A program made the position numbers and the translations under genes. From assembly GCA_963783505.1 (NCBI GenBank), contig CAWAOP010000025.1, forward strand, positions 1-64,000: 64,000 nucleotides of DNA. The letters are read 5' to 3'. Shown piece after piece: positions 17,373 to 26,308 of the stretch; position 1 is the first letter of the stretch, and each line of letters begins with the position of its first letter. The notes under the pieces are model-generated. The model saw only the letters and a list, made by a program, of their open reading frames with translations. It was not told the DNA's origin and made no database searches. The stretch comes from BOG-224 sp963783505. GTDB taxonomy: Bacteria; Acidobacteriota; Terriglobia; Bryobacterales; Bryobacteraceae.

Positions 17373-18345
17373 ATGCTTTCCATCGTCATACCGGTCCACA
17401 ACGAGGAGCCCTCGATCCTGCCGCTGTACGACCGCCTGACCGTCGTCGCTCAACGCCCTCGGCCGGCCGTACGAAATCATCTTTGTGGACGACGCCTCCA
17501 CGGACCGCAGCTTCGATCTGCTGGCCAATCTCGTGGAGACCGATGGTGCGCTCAAGGTGGTCCGCCTGCGCCGCAATTTCGGACAGGCCCCAGCTCTATC
17601 GGCGGGGTTTCATGAGGCCGCCGGCGACGTGGTCATCGCCATGGACGGCGACCTGCAACACTCCCCGGAAGACATACCGGCGCTGCTGGCGAAGATCGAC
17701 GAAGGGTACGATATCGCCAGCGGCTGGCGCAAGGAGCGTGTGGATAACGCCGTCAGCCGCCGCCTTCCCTCCCGCATCGCCAACTGGCTTATGGCCAAAG
17801 CGTCGGGAGTGGATCTTCACGACTTCGGGACCACGTTCAAGGCCTACCGCTCCGAGGTCTTGAAGGACGTCCACCTCTACGGCGAACTGCACCGTTTTAT
17901 CCCGGCTCTGGCCAGCTACTACGGCGCGCGGATCGCCGAAGTACCCATCAAGAACATCGTCCGTCCTGCGGGCGATTCCCACTACGGATTGAGCCGCACT
18001 TTCCGAGTGATGTTCGATATCTTCACCATTGGCTTCCTGTTGAGGTACATGACGCGGCCCATGCATTTCTTCGGCAAGCTCGGCTTGACCGGCGCGGCTT
18101 CGGGCGGCGGAATTCTGGCCTACCTGCTTGTCAGGAAGATTCTGGGCCACGATATCTTGACGGAAAGCGGCCCCGCCCTGGCCGCGGGCGGAGTCCTTCT
18201 AGTGACCGGCGTTCTGCTGCTCAGCACAGGCTTGCTGGGCGAGCTGATCATGCGGACGTACTTCGAAAGCCAGGACCGCCGCATTTACGCCGTCCGCGAA
18301 ATCGTCGGCCGCAAGCAAAAGGACGTCGCCGGCGGAGCGCGGTGA
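17373..18345 (+). CDS. Family 2 glycosyltransferase with C-terminal membrane helices, one frameshift
   Basis: About 323 residues once repaired. MLSIVIPVHNEE begins the GT-A fold, and the frame changes near 17445 (+1). The rest reads LGRPYEIIFVDDASTDRSFD, VRLRRNFGQAPALSAGF, AMDGDLQHSPEDIP (the DxD region) and SGWRKERVDN. Two membrane helices follow (GLTGAASGGGILAYLLV and ALAAGGVLLVTGVLLL). The architecture matches polyprenyl-phosphate sugar transferases such as DPM1- or GtrB-like proteins that load a sugar onto a lipid carrier. AAGG precedes the ATG at 17373. Length 973 bases equals 324 codons plus one base, fitting a single inserted base. Confidence 0.82.
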
Positions 18346-18396
18346 AGCCGCCGTTCGCTCTCCGCCGACCGCCGTCCGAATACGGAATCCGCCCGG

Positions 18397-18437
18397 CCGC
18401 CGAAAGCGGATAGCGAAAACCGGATAGCGGATAGCGG
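18397..18437. repeat. Short tandem repeats of GGATAGCG type
   Basis: The units gcggatagcg, ccggatagcg and gatagcggtt follow one another between convergent genes. It is the same kind of degenerate spacer as at 15943 and 55573. Confidence 0.5.
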
Positions 18438-19256
18438 TTACAGCCCCGTTCCCGCCTCCCAGTGCGCTTCGAATAGCCGCTTCATCGCCTCGCCCATGCC
18501 GTCGTGATGGAACACGATGGATGTCCAGGTCCGGCGAGTCACCACGGGATCCAGAAGCGCAACCATTCCGTCGCGGTCGTCAAAAACGGCCAGCTTCATG
18601 GGTAGAGAAGCGGCTATGCGCACCTCCACCCCGGCCGCCGCGTACTCGGCGAGCCGATGGCGGTGTTCCGCATCGAGCGAGCCCGCTTCGAGCAACAGAC
18701 GGCATAGGACGCCGGCCGCGCGAGCCTGCTTTACAAGCTTTTCGTCAAGCGGGTCCACGGCATAAGGGGGCCTGGAGAACTCCGCGTATTCCGATTTGAC
18801 CTCCGAGAGCATTCGCCGGTATTCCGCCGCAATCTGGGCCGGCTCGCTGACAATCCGCAGAAAATCCAGCGTGCCTCGCCCACCCTGGCCCTCGGAGTAA
18901 AGGGCTGTCAGATCGTCGATGAGGGCGGCGCCCGCTCGCACGCTATCGGTTAGTTCCTGCTCCATAAAGTGGCGCCGGCGCGTCATGTAAGCGGGAATCG
19001 CAAGACTCGGCTCGACCGCGGAAAACAGCTTGGTCTTTTCCTGTACAACTTGGGCAAAACCCCGCTCGACCAGGCTGTCGAGCACCTCATAGATCTTTTG
19101 GCGCGGCACATGGGCCCGTGCCGCAAGCTCCAGCGCCTTAAACCTTGAATGGCCTAACAGCACCAGGTAGGAACGGGATTCGTAGGCGTTCAGCCCGAGT
19201 TGCTGCAGCCGCCGCCAGAACTGTTGAAAATCGACCTCCGCCAGTTCTTCGCTCAT
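18438..19256 (-). CDS. TrmB-like transcriptional regulator
   Basis: A 272-residue protein. Residues 15-80 form a winged helix (LGLNAYESRSYLVLLGHSRFKALELAARAHVP split over two helices, then RQKIYEVLDSLVERGFA), the standard TrmB N-terminal domain. A coiled segment follows (RRHFMEQELTDSVRAG), then a C-terminal domain with LDFLRIVSEPAQI and ARAAGVLCRLLLEAG that resembles the PLD-like sugar- or signal-binding part. Bacterial members of this mainly archaeal family usually regulate sugar uptake or oxygen response. Its target is not identifiable; the response regulator gene upstream is divergent. Confidence 0.8.
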   Translation of the reverse strand: MSEELAEVDFQQFWRRLQQLGLNAYESRSYLVLLGHSRFKALELAARAHVPRQKIYEVLDSLVERGFAQVVQEKTKLFSAVEPSLAIPAYMTRRRHFMEQELTDSVRAGAALIDDLTALYSEGQGGRGTLDFLRIVSEPAQIAAEYRRMLSEVKSEYAEFSRPPYAVDPLDEKLVKQARAAGVLCRLLLEAGSLDAEHRHRLAEYAAAGVEVRIAASLPMKLAVFDDRDGMVALLDPVVTRRTWTSIVFHHDGMGEAMKRLFEAHWEAGTGL

Positions 19257-19462
19257 CTTGTCTTTAACGTTAACAGAAGATCGGGAGCTGTGACAGCACT
19301 ATCTAAAGCTGAACGGCCGTATGTCATTGAGAATCAGCTATGTGGACCGTTTCGCTCTTTAGAGCCACCACCGGCATCAGGGAAAAACCGTAGACGACCG
19401 TCCCTTCGCAGGTTGACTTAGTACTAGAGGGACCTTACAATTAAGCCGATAAGGTTGATAGT

Positions 19463-20203
19463 ATGCCCAATACTAGTTCCAGCGCGGACGGGCCCACATC
19501 CTCGCCCCCGGGTGGGACTCCCAAGATCCGAATCGTGGTGGCGGACGATCATCCTATTTTTCGCGACGGGTTGTGCAAACTCCTTGCGCTCGAAGAAGAT
19601 TTTGAGGTAGTGGCGCAGGCGGAGGATGGACGGCAAGTGCTGGAAGTGTTGCAGCAGTACGAACCCGATATCCTTCTGCTCGACCTCCGTATGCCTCATC
19701 TGGATGGCCTGGCGACCCTTCAGCGGCTGCAGGGCGGGAAATCCAAGACCCGAGTCATTGTCCTCACGGCTTCCGACGACAAAAACGAATTCGTCCAGGC
19801 CATGAAGTTGGGCACATCCGGTATTGTCCTGAAACAGACGGCCACGGACTTGCTGATCAAAAGCATCCGCAGAGTCCATGCCGGAGAGATGTGGCTGGAT
19901 TCCACGACAACCGAAGCTGTCATTCGCCAGTTCGTGGCTGGCTCCGCTCCCGCTACCGCCCCCGCCGCGCCGCCTCCGATGCAGACGCGCGATCGCGACA
20001 GGTCCCCGCTCAGCCAGCGCGAACGCGAAATCGTCGCTCTGGTGGCGCAAGGCTTTAAGAACAAGGAAATGGCGGAGAAGATGTTCATCAGCGAGCAGAC
20101 TGTGAAAAACCACCTGCACAACATCTTCGACAAGCTTGGGGTCTCCGACCGTCTGGAATTGGCGCTCTACGCCATCCATAACAACCTGCACATGGGCCGG
20201 TAG
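19463..20203 (+). CDS. NarL/FixJ-type response regulator
   Basis: A 246-residue two-component regulator. The receiver domain starts at residue 20 (KIRIVVADDHPIFRDGL; acidic pair Asp28, Asp29), with phospho-acceptor Asp74 in ILLLDLRMP, Thr102 and Lys124. An Ala/Pro-rich linker (about residues 160-178) leads to the LuxR-type HTH (SPLSQREREIVALVAQG, then MFISEQTVKNHLHNIFDKLGV). The first 19 residues are an unusual Ser/Pro-rich extension. No histidine kinase is adjacent, so it is an orphan regulator. ATG has a weak upstream AGG. Confidence 0.93.
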   Translation: MPNTSSSADGPTSSPPGGTPKIRIVVADDHPIFRDGLCKLLALEEDFEVVAQAEDGRQVLEVLQQYEPDILLLDLRMPHLDGLATLQRLQGGKSKTRVIVLTASDDKNEFVQAMKLGTSGIVLKQTATDLLIKSIRRVHAGEMWLDSTTTEAVIRQFVAGSAPATAPAAPPPMQTRDRDRSPLSQREREIVALVAQGFKNKEMAEKMFISEQTVKNHLHNIFDKLGVSDRLELALYAIHNNLHMGR

Positions 20204-20212
20204 CCGGTCCGT

Positions 20213-20644
20213 TTATTCCCACGCGCGCTTGGGCACGCCGGCGTCGCGGTCCTCAAGCCGGTCGTAAACGTAGGCCGTTGACACCGTTCCGAGCGATTCG
20301 TTATACAGGCTCTCTTCGTGCAGCGCTTGTTTGAGATCTTCCTCGAACGTGTGCAGCGCGGCTAACTGCGGGGCGGTGGCGGGCCTGCGCGCGCCATCCG
20401 TCGAGCGGAAGAACTTTTGAAAACCGCCGTCCACCAGGCAGGCGATCCGAGAACCGGCCAAGACGCCCGCACAACCCTGGACCCTCGCGCGCCCGCCTTC
20501 CTCTTTCAAATCCACCGCGCAGCCTTCCCGCGAGACGCGCACGCCTCCGCCCGCAAGCGCCGAAACGGTAAAACCCGCCTGCTTCAACGCCTCGATCTGG
20601 CTCGAATAAGTGACGGCTTCCGGCCGATGCCTGCGGAAGAACAT
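20213..20644 (-). CDS. Conserved-looking hypothetical protein
   Basis: A 143-residue soluble protein without signal peptide or membrane segment. The first half alternates strands (ALKQAGFTVSALAGGGVRVSREGCAVDLKEE read in short pieces), with a second strand set ending in IACLVDGGFQKFF; the second half is helical (FEEDLKQALHEESLYNESLG) and ends in a short acidic stretch. It is convergent with the response regulator, with nine bases between the stops. I do not recognise the family. Confidence 0.6.
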   Translation of the reverse strand: MFFRRHRPEAVTYSSQIEALKQAGFTVSALAGGGVRVSREGCAVDLKEEGGRARVQGCAGVLAGSRIACLVDGGFQKFFRSTDGARRPATAPQLAALHTFEEDLKQALHEESLYNESLGTVSTAYVYDRLEDRDAGVPKRAWE

Positions 20645-20651
20645 ACGAATA

Positions 20652-20735
20652 TTATAGGGGCTGGGGGCTGGGGACTGGGGGCTGGGGATTAGGGGGATTT
20701 GGGGGATTGGGACTGGGGGTTGGGGATGCGGACCG
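20652..20735. repeat. G-rich degenerate repeats, quadruplex-prone
   Basis: Runs such as ggggctgggggctgggga and tagggggatttgggggattggg carry many G tracts in about 85 bases on the plus strand. Four or more closely spaced G runs can form a quadruplex. The stretch lies between the hypothetical gene and a secreted protein gene, and resembles the other low-complexity tails in the window. Confidence 0.6.
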
Positions 20736-20836
20736 AGCCACTCACCATCGGCAAACAGGGGTCAGCGGGACCACAAACGCATCTGGTCCCTCCGCAGCCG
20801 CATCGGTCGCCCACGTGGAGCGAGCTTTCAGCTTGC

Positions 20837-20860
20837 CACGCCGGCTTTCATGCCGGCGTG
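20837..20860. repeat. Perfect 9-bp stem hairpin
   Basis: CACGCCGGC and GCCGGCGTG flank the six-base loop tttcat. It is preceded by gagctttcagcttg, and the ...tttcat... loop between GC-rich arms is the same kind of module as the nested hairpins at 26192-26298. It lies downstream of the minus-strand secreted protein gene and could end its transcript. Confidence 0.55.
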
Positions 20861-20902
20861 CGGCGCCCGCAAGAAGATCGCGGATGGCTGAACGCTCTCG
20901 CG

Positions 20903-21268
20903 TTACTTCGCCCGCTTCGCGGTCAGCTCTTCCGTAACCATATCCGCCACGTTGCGCGTGAACTTGATTTCGTCGCCCGCGACCTTCCCGGTGTACGCGA
21001 TCCGCAAGGTGTTGCCCTGGTAGTTCATGTTCTCGACGAACGTGATGGTATCGCCGGTCACCTTGCCTTCCGTAATCGGTGTCGCGCCGTTCGGCGACGT
21101 GGCGGTCCCCGTCAGTTTGTCGCCGTCCACCTTGAATTTGTACGTATAATTCTGCTGCCCGATCTGCGTGTCGAACGTGGCCGTCCATTTTCCGGACGGG
21201 TCGGCGCCAAATGCGGCCATAGCGAGGCCCATCGCCGCCACGACGACAACCGTAATTCGCTTGAACAT
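20903..21268 (-). CDS. Small secreted beta-rich protein, hypothetical
   Basis: A 121-residue protein with a strong AGGAGG 5 bases before ATG. Signal peptide: KRITVVVVAAMGLAMAAFGA. The mature part starts DPSGKWTATFDT and continues with alternating short strands (YTYKFKVDGDKLTGTAT, EGKVTGDTITFVE, RIAYTGKVAGDEIKFTRNV), a lipocalin-like or WD-type meander often seen in acidobacterial exported proteins. Function unknown. It is the gene after pyrC on the same strand, 46 bases away, but a separate unit is likely. Confidence 0.75.
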   Translation of the reverse strand: MFKRITVVVVAAMGLAMAAFGADPSGKWTATFDTQIGQQNYTYKFKVDGDKLTGTATSPNGATPITEGKVTGDTITFVENMNYQGNTLRIAYTGKVAGDEIKFTRNVADMVTEELTAKRAK

Positions 21269-21314
21269 AAAGCCTCCTAGTAAGACTACCAGCCCCCGGC
21301 GAGCGAAGCGAGCC

Positions 21315-22589
21315 TCACCGCCGCCAGACGATTTCGCCGTTCACCACCGTCGCAACCGGACCGCCATGGAACGTCCGCCCGTGGAACGGCGAATTGCGGC
21401 TGCGGGACGGAGACTGGTTCACGTCGTACGTCCACTCCAGGTCCGTGCAGAAGACCGTTACATCTCCCGGCGCTCCCGTTGCGAGCGTGCCCCGGCCGAG
21501 CCGCAGGATCGATTCCGGTCCCGTAGTGAACAGTTCGATCATGCGATCGAGCGTAATCTTGCCCGGCCGCACCAACTCATCGAGCGCCAGCGCCAGCGCC
21601 GTCTCCAGCCCGATAATTCCGAACGGGCAGCGCTCGAACTCCTGCATCTTCTCGCTGCCCGGGTGCGGAGCGTGATCGGTGGCGATGGCCGTGACCGTAC
21701 CCGCGGCGAGCGCCTCCACCACGGCCGCACGGTCCGCGGGCGAGCGCAGGGGCGGCTTCATCTTGTAATTGCTGTCGTAGGCCGCCATCTCCGCATCGCT
21801 CAGCGAGAAGTGGTGAGGCGTTGCTTCGCACGTGGCGGCGAGACCCTGGCTCCGCGCATACGCCACCATGGCCACCGCGTTGCGCGTGGAAACGTGCGCG
21901 ATGTGGCATCGCGCGCCGGTCAACTGCGCCAGAACCAGATCGCGCGCCACCATCGCGTCCTCGGCCGCCGAGGGAATTCCGCGCAATCCCCAGCGCACCG
22001 ATTGCGCCCCTTCGTGCATATCCCCGCCCGCGCTGAGCGCCAGGTCCTCGCAGTGATCGATCAACGGCAGGCCGTAGGACCGTGCGAATTCCATGGCCCG
22101 CCGCATCACGCGCGAATTCATGACCGGCTTTCCGTCGTCGGAAATGGCCACCGCGCCAGCCTCTTTCATGGCGCCGATGGCCGCCAGTTCCTCTCCCTCG
22201 GAGCCTTTCGTGATCGCGCCGATCGGAAACACGTTGACCGCGGCCTTGCTACGCGCCTGCTCCCGGATGTAGCCGGTCACCGTCGCGTTGTCGTTCACCG
22301 GCTTCGTGTTCGGCATGGCGCAGATGGAAGTGAATCCTCCGGCCGCGGCCGCTCGCGATCCGCTCTCGATGGTTTCGGCGTGCTCGAAGCCGGGCTCGCG
22401 CAAATGCACGTGCATGTCGATAAAGCCCGGCGCGACGATCATCCCGCTCGCGTCGATCACTTGCGCCTTCGGCGACGAGAGCCCCGGCGCGACGCCCGCG
22501 ACGCGGCCTTTCACGATCAAAACATCGGCCACGCGATCCGTTCCCGACGCCGGGTCGATTACCCGCCCGTTCTTGATGACGATAGCCAT
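21315..22589 (-). CDS. pyrC: Dihydroorotase
   Basis: A 424-residue class I dihydroorotase, which closes carbamoyl-aspartate to dihydroorotate in pyrimidine synthesis. The zinc motif HVHLR is at residues 60-64, followed by MPNTKPVND, HCED, HIAHVST, TPHHFSL and ATDHAPH, the full metal and substrate set. ATG 22589 lies three bases after the pyrB stop; the open frame further upstream runs through pyrB in another frame and is not used. It ends the pyrR-pyrB-pyrC operon. Confidence 0.96.
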   Translation of the reverse strand: MAIVIKNGRVIDPASGTDRVADVLIVKGRVAGVAPGLSSPKAQVIDASGMIVAPGFIDMHVHLREPGFEHAETIESGSRAAAAGGFTSICAMPNTKPVNDNATVTGYIREQARSKAAVNVFPIGAITKGSEGEELAAIGAMKEAGAVAISDDGKPVMNSRVMRRAMEFARSYGLPLIDHCEDLALSAGGDMHEGAQSVRWGLRGIPSAAEDAMVARDLVLAQLTGARCHIAHVSTRNAVAMVAYARSQGLAATCEATPHHFSLSDAEMAAYDSNYKMKPPLRSPADRAAVVEALAAGTVTAIATDHAPHPGSEKMQEFERCPFGIIGLETALALALDELVRPGKITLDRMIELFTTGPESILRLGRGTLATGAPGDVTVFCTDLEWTYDVNQSPSRSRNSPFHGRTFHGGPVATVVNGEIVWRR

Positions 22590-22591
22590 GG

Positions 22592-23500
22592 CTACCCGAT
22601 CACCCTTTCCAGCACCGCCATCCTCACGGCGATTCCGTTCTCCACCTGGTTGAGAATCACCGACCGGTTGAAGTCCGCCACCTCGCTCGCCAGCTCGCGT
22701 CCCCGATTGATCGGCCCCGGGTGCATGACGATCGCATCCGGCTTCGCCAGGTCCATGTGCTCGAGCCTCAGCCCGTAAAACCGGAAGTACTCGCTCGCCG
22801 GAAACGAAGCTTCGTGCTGCCGCTCGAGCTGCACGCGCAGCATCATGATCACGTCGGCGTCGCGAATCGCGCCGCGAATATCGTTGGTGAGCCGCACGCC
22901 CGGGGCGAGGTCCGCCAATTCGCGAGGCAGCAGCGAGGGCGGCCCGCACAGGACAATATCCACGCCGAACTTCGCCAGCAGGTGCACGTTGGAGCGCGCC
23001 ACGCGGCTGTGCGCGATATCGCCGATAATCGCCACCCGCAGGCCTTCCAGCGATTCGCGCCGGTCCAGGATCGTCCGCGCGTCCAGCAGGGCCTGCGTGG
23101 GGTGCTCGTGCGCTCCATCGCCCGCGTTGATGATCGGCGTCGGAAGGTGCCGCGCCAGGAAGTGAGGCGCTCCCGAGGCCGCGTGCCGCATCACGATGGC
23201 GTCCGGCCGCATGGCCGCCAGCGTGTTCAGCGTATCCACCAGCGACTCGCCCTTGGAAACGCTCGAGCCCGCGGCGGTGATGGAAATTGCGTCCGCCCCC
23301 AGCCGCTTGGCGGCGATCTCAAAACTGGTGCGCGTGCGCGTGGACGCCTCGTAGAAGAGATTGACGATCATCTTCCCGCGTAGCGTATCCAGCTTCTTCA
23401 GCGACTGGCTCTGAATGGGTTGAAAGTCCTTGGCCCGCGCCAGAATAGCTTCGATTTCGGCGCGGTCCAGCTCTTCGATTCCGAGCAGTCCTGCGGGCAT
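22592..23500 (-). CDS. pyrB: Aspartate carbamoyltransferase catalytic chain
   Basis: A 302-residue catalytic subunit that joins carbamoyl phosphate and aspartate. STRTRTSFE (residues 53-61) binds carbamoyl phosphate, and HPTQALLD and HPGPINRG are the other signatures. Length is standard. It lies between pyrR (five bases) and pyrC (two bases), so the three are co-transcribed. No pyrI regulatory chain is present, consistent with the PyrR-controlled type of operon. Confidence 0.97.
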   Translation of the reverse strand: MPAGLLGIEELDRAEIEAILARAKDFQPIQSQSLKKLDTLRGKMIVNLFYEASTRTRTSFEIAAKRLGADAISITAAGSSVSKGESLVDTLNTLAAMRPDAIVMRHAASGAPHFLARHLPTPIINAGDGAHEHPTQALLDARTILDRRESLEGLRVAIIGDIAHSRVARSNVHLLAKFGVDIVLCGPPSLLPRELADLAPGVRLTNDIRGAIRDADVIMMLRVQLERQHEASFPASEYFRFYGLRLEHMDLAKPDAIVMHPGPINRGRELASEVADFNRSVILNQVENGIAVRMAVLERVIG

Positions 23501-23505
23501 AGTCG

Positions 23506-24063
23506 TCAGGCTTCCGCCGTTCGCTCGACCAGGAGGACCTTTTCCATCCCGTCGATTTCCTGGAATTTAACCTCGACGATCTCCTCGTCCGTAGTCTGCA
23601 CCACCCGGCCGATGAACCTGGCCTCGATGGGCAGCTCGCGGTGGCCGCGGTCGATCAGCGCCAGCAAGCTGACGCGCGCCGGACGGCCATGATCGAACAG
23701 CGCGTCCAGCGCCGCCCGCGTGGTGCGCCCCGTGTATAGAACGTCGTCGGTCAGGATAATATCTTTGCCCTGGATCGAAAATGGAATCTCCGTGGCGCTG
23801 ACCACCGGCTTGATATCGACGGTCGATAGATCGTCCCGGTACAGATTGATGTCCAGGATTCCGACCGGAACCGTGCGCTTCTCGAGAGCCTCGATCTTCG
23901 CCGCCAGCCTCTGCGCCAGCGGAACGCCGCGCCGCCGGATGCCGATGAAGGCGAGCAGATCCAGGTCTTTAGTTCTTTCCAGAATTTCGTGAGCCAGACG
24001 AACGAGCGTGCGGTCGATTTCGGACGCGCTCATGAGTTGGGCTTTTTCGCGCGTGACGGGCAT
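23506..24063 (-). CDS. pyrR: PyrR bifunctional regulator / uracil phosphoribosyltransferase
   Basis: About 185 residues from ATG 24063. The PRPP loop ILTDDVLYTGRTTRA is diagnostic, as are FIGIRRRGVPLAQRL and LLALIDRGHRELPI. PyrR binds pyr mRNA when UMP is high and also has weak uracil phosphoribosyltransferase activity. It is the first gene of the pyr operon. I looked for a PyrR-binding leader hairpin between 24064 and 24160 and saw no clear match, so the control mechanism here is unproved. Confidence 0.95.
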   Translation of the reverse strand: MPVTREKAQLMSASEIDRTLVRLAHEILERTKDLDLLAFIGIRRRGVPLAQRLAAKIEALEKRTVPVGILDINLYRDDLSTVDIKPVVSATEIPFSIQGKDIILTDDVLYTGRTTRAALDALFDHGRPARVSLLALIDRGHRELPIEARFIGRVVQTTDEEIVEVKFQEIDGMEKVLLVERTAEA

Positions 24064-24160
24064 AGGCTTCTGTAGGATCAGAGTAGCATGGGGATCGAGA
24101 GAATCCGAGGGGCGGTTTCCTGGCGCCGCCAGGTCCGGACTCGCCCGCAATCGCGATTCT

Positions 24161-24820
24161 TCAGTCTCCGATGCACCCTGGAGGAATCGCAAAATCGGAG
24201 CTTAGAGAACTCCTTATGAGTTCCGAAACCGCCCGTCGATCCGAACGCCGGATCGCTTCCGCTATTCCCGATTGGTAGAGCCTTTGAACCGCTTGCCGAA
24301 TCTCGACTCCCGTCCACCCGCGCGCCATCATTTCGCGCCGCAGTCCGCTCATCAAGTTCACAAGCTCGGCGCACTCCGGCCCGAAACTCCGCTCCAGGTC
24401 CTCCCGCATCACGCTCGCCAGCGCCGGGCACCGCCCTTCCGTGGAAACGCCGATCGTCAGGTCCCCGCGACGCACCACCGCCGGCAGCGTAAACGTGCAC
24501 AACGCCGGCCGGTCCACCACGTTCACCGGAATCCCCAGCGATTGCGCGTCATGCGAGATCCGCGCGTTCAATTCCTCGTCGTCCGTCGCCGCGATCGCCA
24601 CAAACGCGCCCGCGAGTTCGTCCGCCGTGTACGACACGCGGCGCAAAGCGACGCGCCCGGCCGACGCGCGTTCCTCAATCTCCGCACACGCCTCGGGCGC
24701 AACAACGCGCACCTCGGCCCCCGCTTGAAGCAAATCCGAGACCTTGCGGCTGGCGATATTCCCCGCCCCGACTACCACCGCCAACCGCCCGTCCACAACG
24801 AGGTTGATTAAGTAACTCAT
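24161..24820 (-). CDS. Precorrin-2 dehydrogenase / sirohydrochlorin ferrochelatase-like
   Basis: About 219 residues from ATG 24820. The NAD motif reads VVVGAGNIASRKV, followed by GAEVRVVAPE and AFVAIAATDDEELN. The second domain has VNVVDRPALCTFTLPAVVRRGDLTIG, diagnostic of the Met8p/CysG-N family, and STEGRCPALASVMRE. It oxidises precorrin-2 to sirohydrochlorin and may insert iron, for siroheme. The C terminus is longer than Met8p and lacks a methyltransferase domain. The gene lies upstream of pyrR with a gap of 97 bases. Confidence 0.9.
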   Translation of the reverse strand: MSYLINLVVDGRLAVVVGAGNIASRKVSDLLQAGAEVRVVAPEACAEIEERASAGRVALRRVSYTADELAGAFVAIAATDDEELNARISHDAQSLGIPVNVVDRPALCTFTLPAVVRRGDLTIGVSTEGRCPALASVMREDLERSFGPECAELVNLMSGLRREMMARGWTGVEIRQAVQRLYQSGIAEAIRRSDRRAVSELIRSSLSSDFAIPPGCIGD

Positions 24821-24956
24821 TTCCGGCGCGCCGCGCTGTACATCCAGCATAGCGACGCGCCGCGGCCGCGCGGGGACCGTAGGCCCACGCTGCCCCGCGA
24901 TTTCTGATTAAATCTAGGTTGCGGGCCAGTTGAGACTGGCTCCGCGGGAGCGAATC

Positions 24957-26158
24957 ATGTCATCCACGTCCGCATCCGAGTATCCCAATCGCCGTCGTTT
25001 CATTGGCGGCGCCATCGCCACAGCCGCATCCTACCAGCGCATCTTCGGCGCCAACGACCGGATCCAAATCGGAGCCATCGGCACGGGCGGCCGTTGGGGA
25101 GCCCACTATTCCGGCCTGCAAAAAGCCGGCGGAAACGATATCGTGGCCGTCTGCGACGTTTACGAACCGCGCCGTTTGCAGGCCAAGGCCCGAGCCGCCG
25201 CCGGAGCCACGGATTACGTGGATTACCGGCAAGTCCTCGATCGCAAGGATGTGGACGCGGTATGCATCGCCACGCCGGATCACTGGCACGTCCCAATCCT
25301 GACCGACGCCGTCAAAGCCGGCAAGGACGCCTACTGCGAAAAGCCCATCACCCACACCATCGCCGAGAGCCAGCCCATCATCACCGCCGTGCGCGACTCC
25401 AAGCGCATCGTGCAAATCGGCCTGCAGCAGCGGAGCTGGGAGCATTACATCACCGGGAAGAAAGACGTGATCGACGCGGGAGTTCTGGGGCAGATCACTT
25501 TCATCCGCACCTACTGGTATCAGAATCACAACACCGGCCGGAGGCCGCCCGCCGCAATTCGACACCACCAAGCTCGACTGGAAGCGCTTCCTCGGCTCCG
25601 CCTCCGACCGGCCATATCGACGCCGACATGTTCGCCAACTGGCGCTGGTATTGGGATTTCGGCGGCGGCGCCATGACGGATCTGTTCGTTCATTGGGTGG
25701 ACGTGGCCCACTGGTACATGGGGCACGATATGCCCACGCGCGCCACGGCCACGGGCGTGAAGGCCCTCCTCCAGCAGCGCCAGACGCCGGACACGATGAG
25801 CGCCGCGCTCTCCTACCCGAAATCCGTGGTGGAGTTCGATAGCGCCCTGCTCGGCTACATCGAAGGCGGCGGCCTTATGATTCGCGGTACCAAAGGGGCC
25901 ATGCGCCTGCATCGCGAAGGCTACGAAGTTTACAAAGAGATCCCCAATTACTCCGAGGCGTTCGCGCCGCCGCCGGCGGTAATGAAAGTCAGGTCCACGC
26001 ACGACGGAACCGACGATCACATCAAGAACTTCCTCGATTGCGTCCGCTCGCGCCAGGAACCGAACGCGCCGATCGAAGTGGGCGTCTCCGCCGCCCGCGC
26101 CGGCCACGTAGCCAATTTTGCAATGCGGGGAAACGGCGTCTGGACGCCGGGGGCGTAG
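24957..26158 (+). CDS. Tat-exported Gfo/Idh/MocA oxidoreductase, two frameshifts
   Basis: About 399 residues after repair. The N terminus NRRRFIGGAIATAAS is a twin-arginine signal. The Rossmann part is IGAIGTGGRWG, then CIATPDHWHVPI and YCEKPITHTI, the typical EKP motif of the family. The middle reads TTKLDWKRFLGSASDRP in a third frame, and the end DADMFANWRWYWDFGGGAMTD ... VDVAHWYMG in yet another. Frame changes are near 25545 and 25615, both +1; 1202 bases is 400 codons plus two, which fits. Such proteins reduce or oxidise sugars in the periplasm with NAD-like cofactors. Three frames needed to be joined, each matching the family in sequence. Confidence 0.85.
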
Positions 26159-26191
26159 GGTCCGTCGGGAAATAACATTCCCAACGGCGAT

Positions 26192-26298
26192 GGTGGCGCA
26201 CGCTTTAGCGTGCCGTGGCGAGCTTCAGCTCGCCATCTTCCTAGCGCCGCGAAACCGTGGGCTGAAGCCCACGGCGGCACGCTGAAGCGTGCGCCACC
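26192..26298. repeat. Large nested palindrome with four hairpins
   Basis: The two ends are inverted copies: ggtggcgcacgctttagc at the left and the reverse complement of gctgaagcgtgcgccacc at the right. Between them lie ggcgagc-ttca-gctcgcc and ccgtgggc-tgaa-gcccacgg. Each hairpin has a TTCA/TGAA or TTTA loop. The shape recalls REP/BIME-type palindromic units. It sits between the oxidoreductase and the convergent TIGR03435 gene, where it could act on both transcripts. Confidence 0.8.
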
Positions 26299-26308
26299 CG
26301 GCCGGCCG

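Noticed and set aside
20652..20735. Possible CRISPR-like or telomere-like G-rich repeats
   Set aside because: Units vary in length and sequence with no spacers, so it is low-complexity spacer sequence.
24064..24160. PyrR-binding attenuator ahead of pyrR
   Set aside because: No good match to the known binding loop, terminator or antiterminator was visible.
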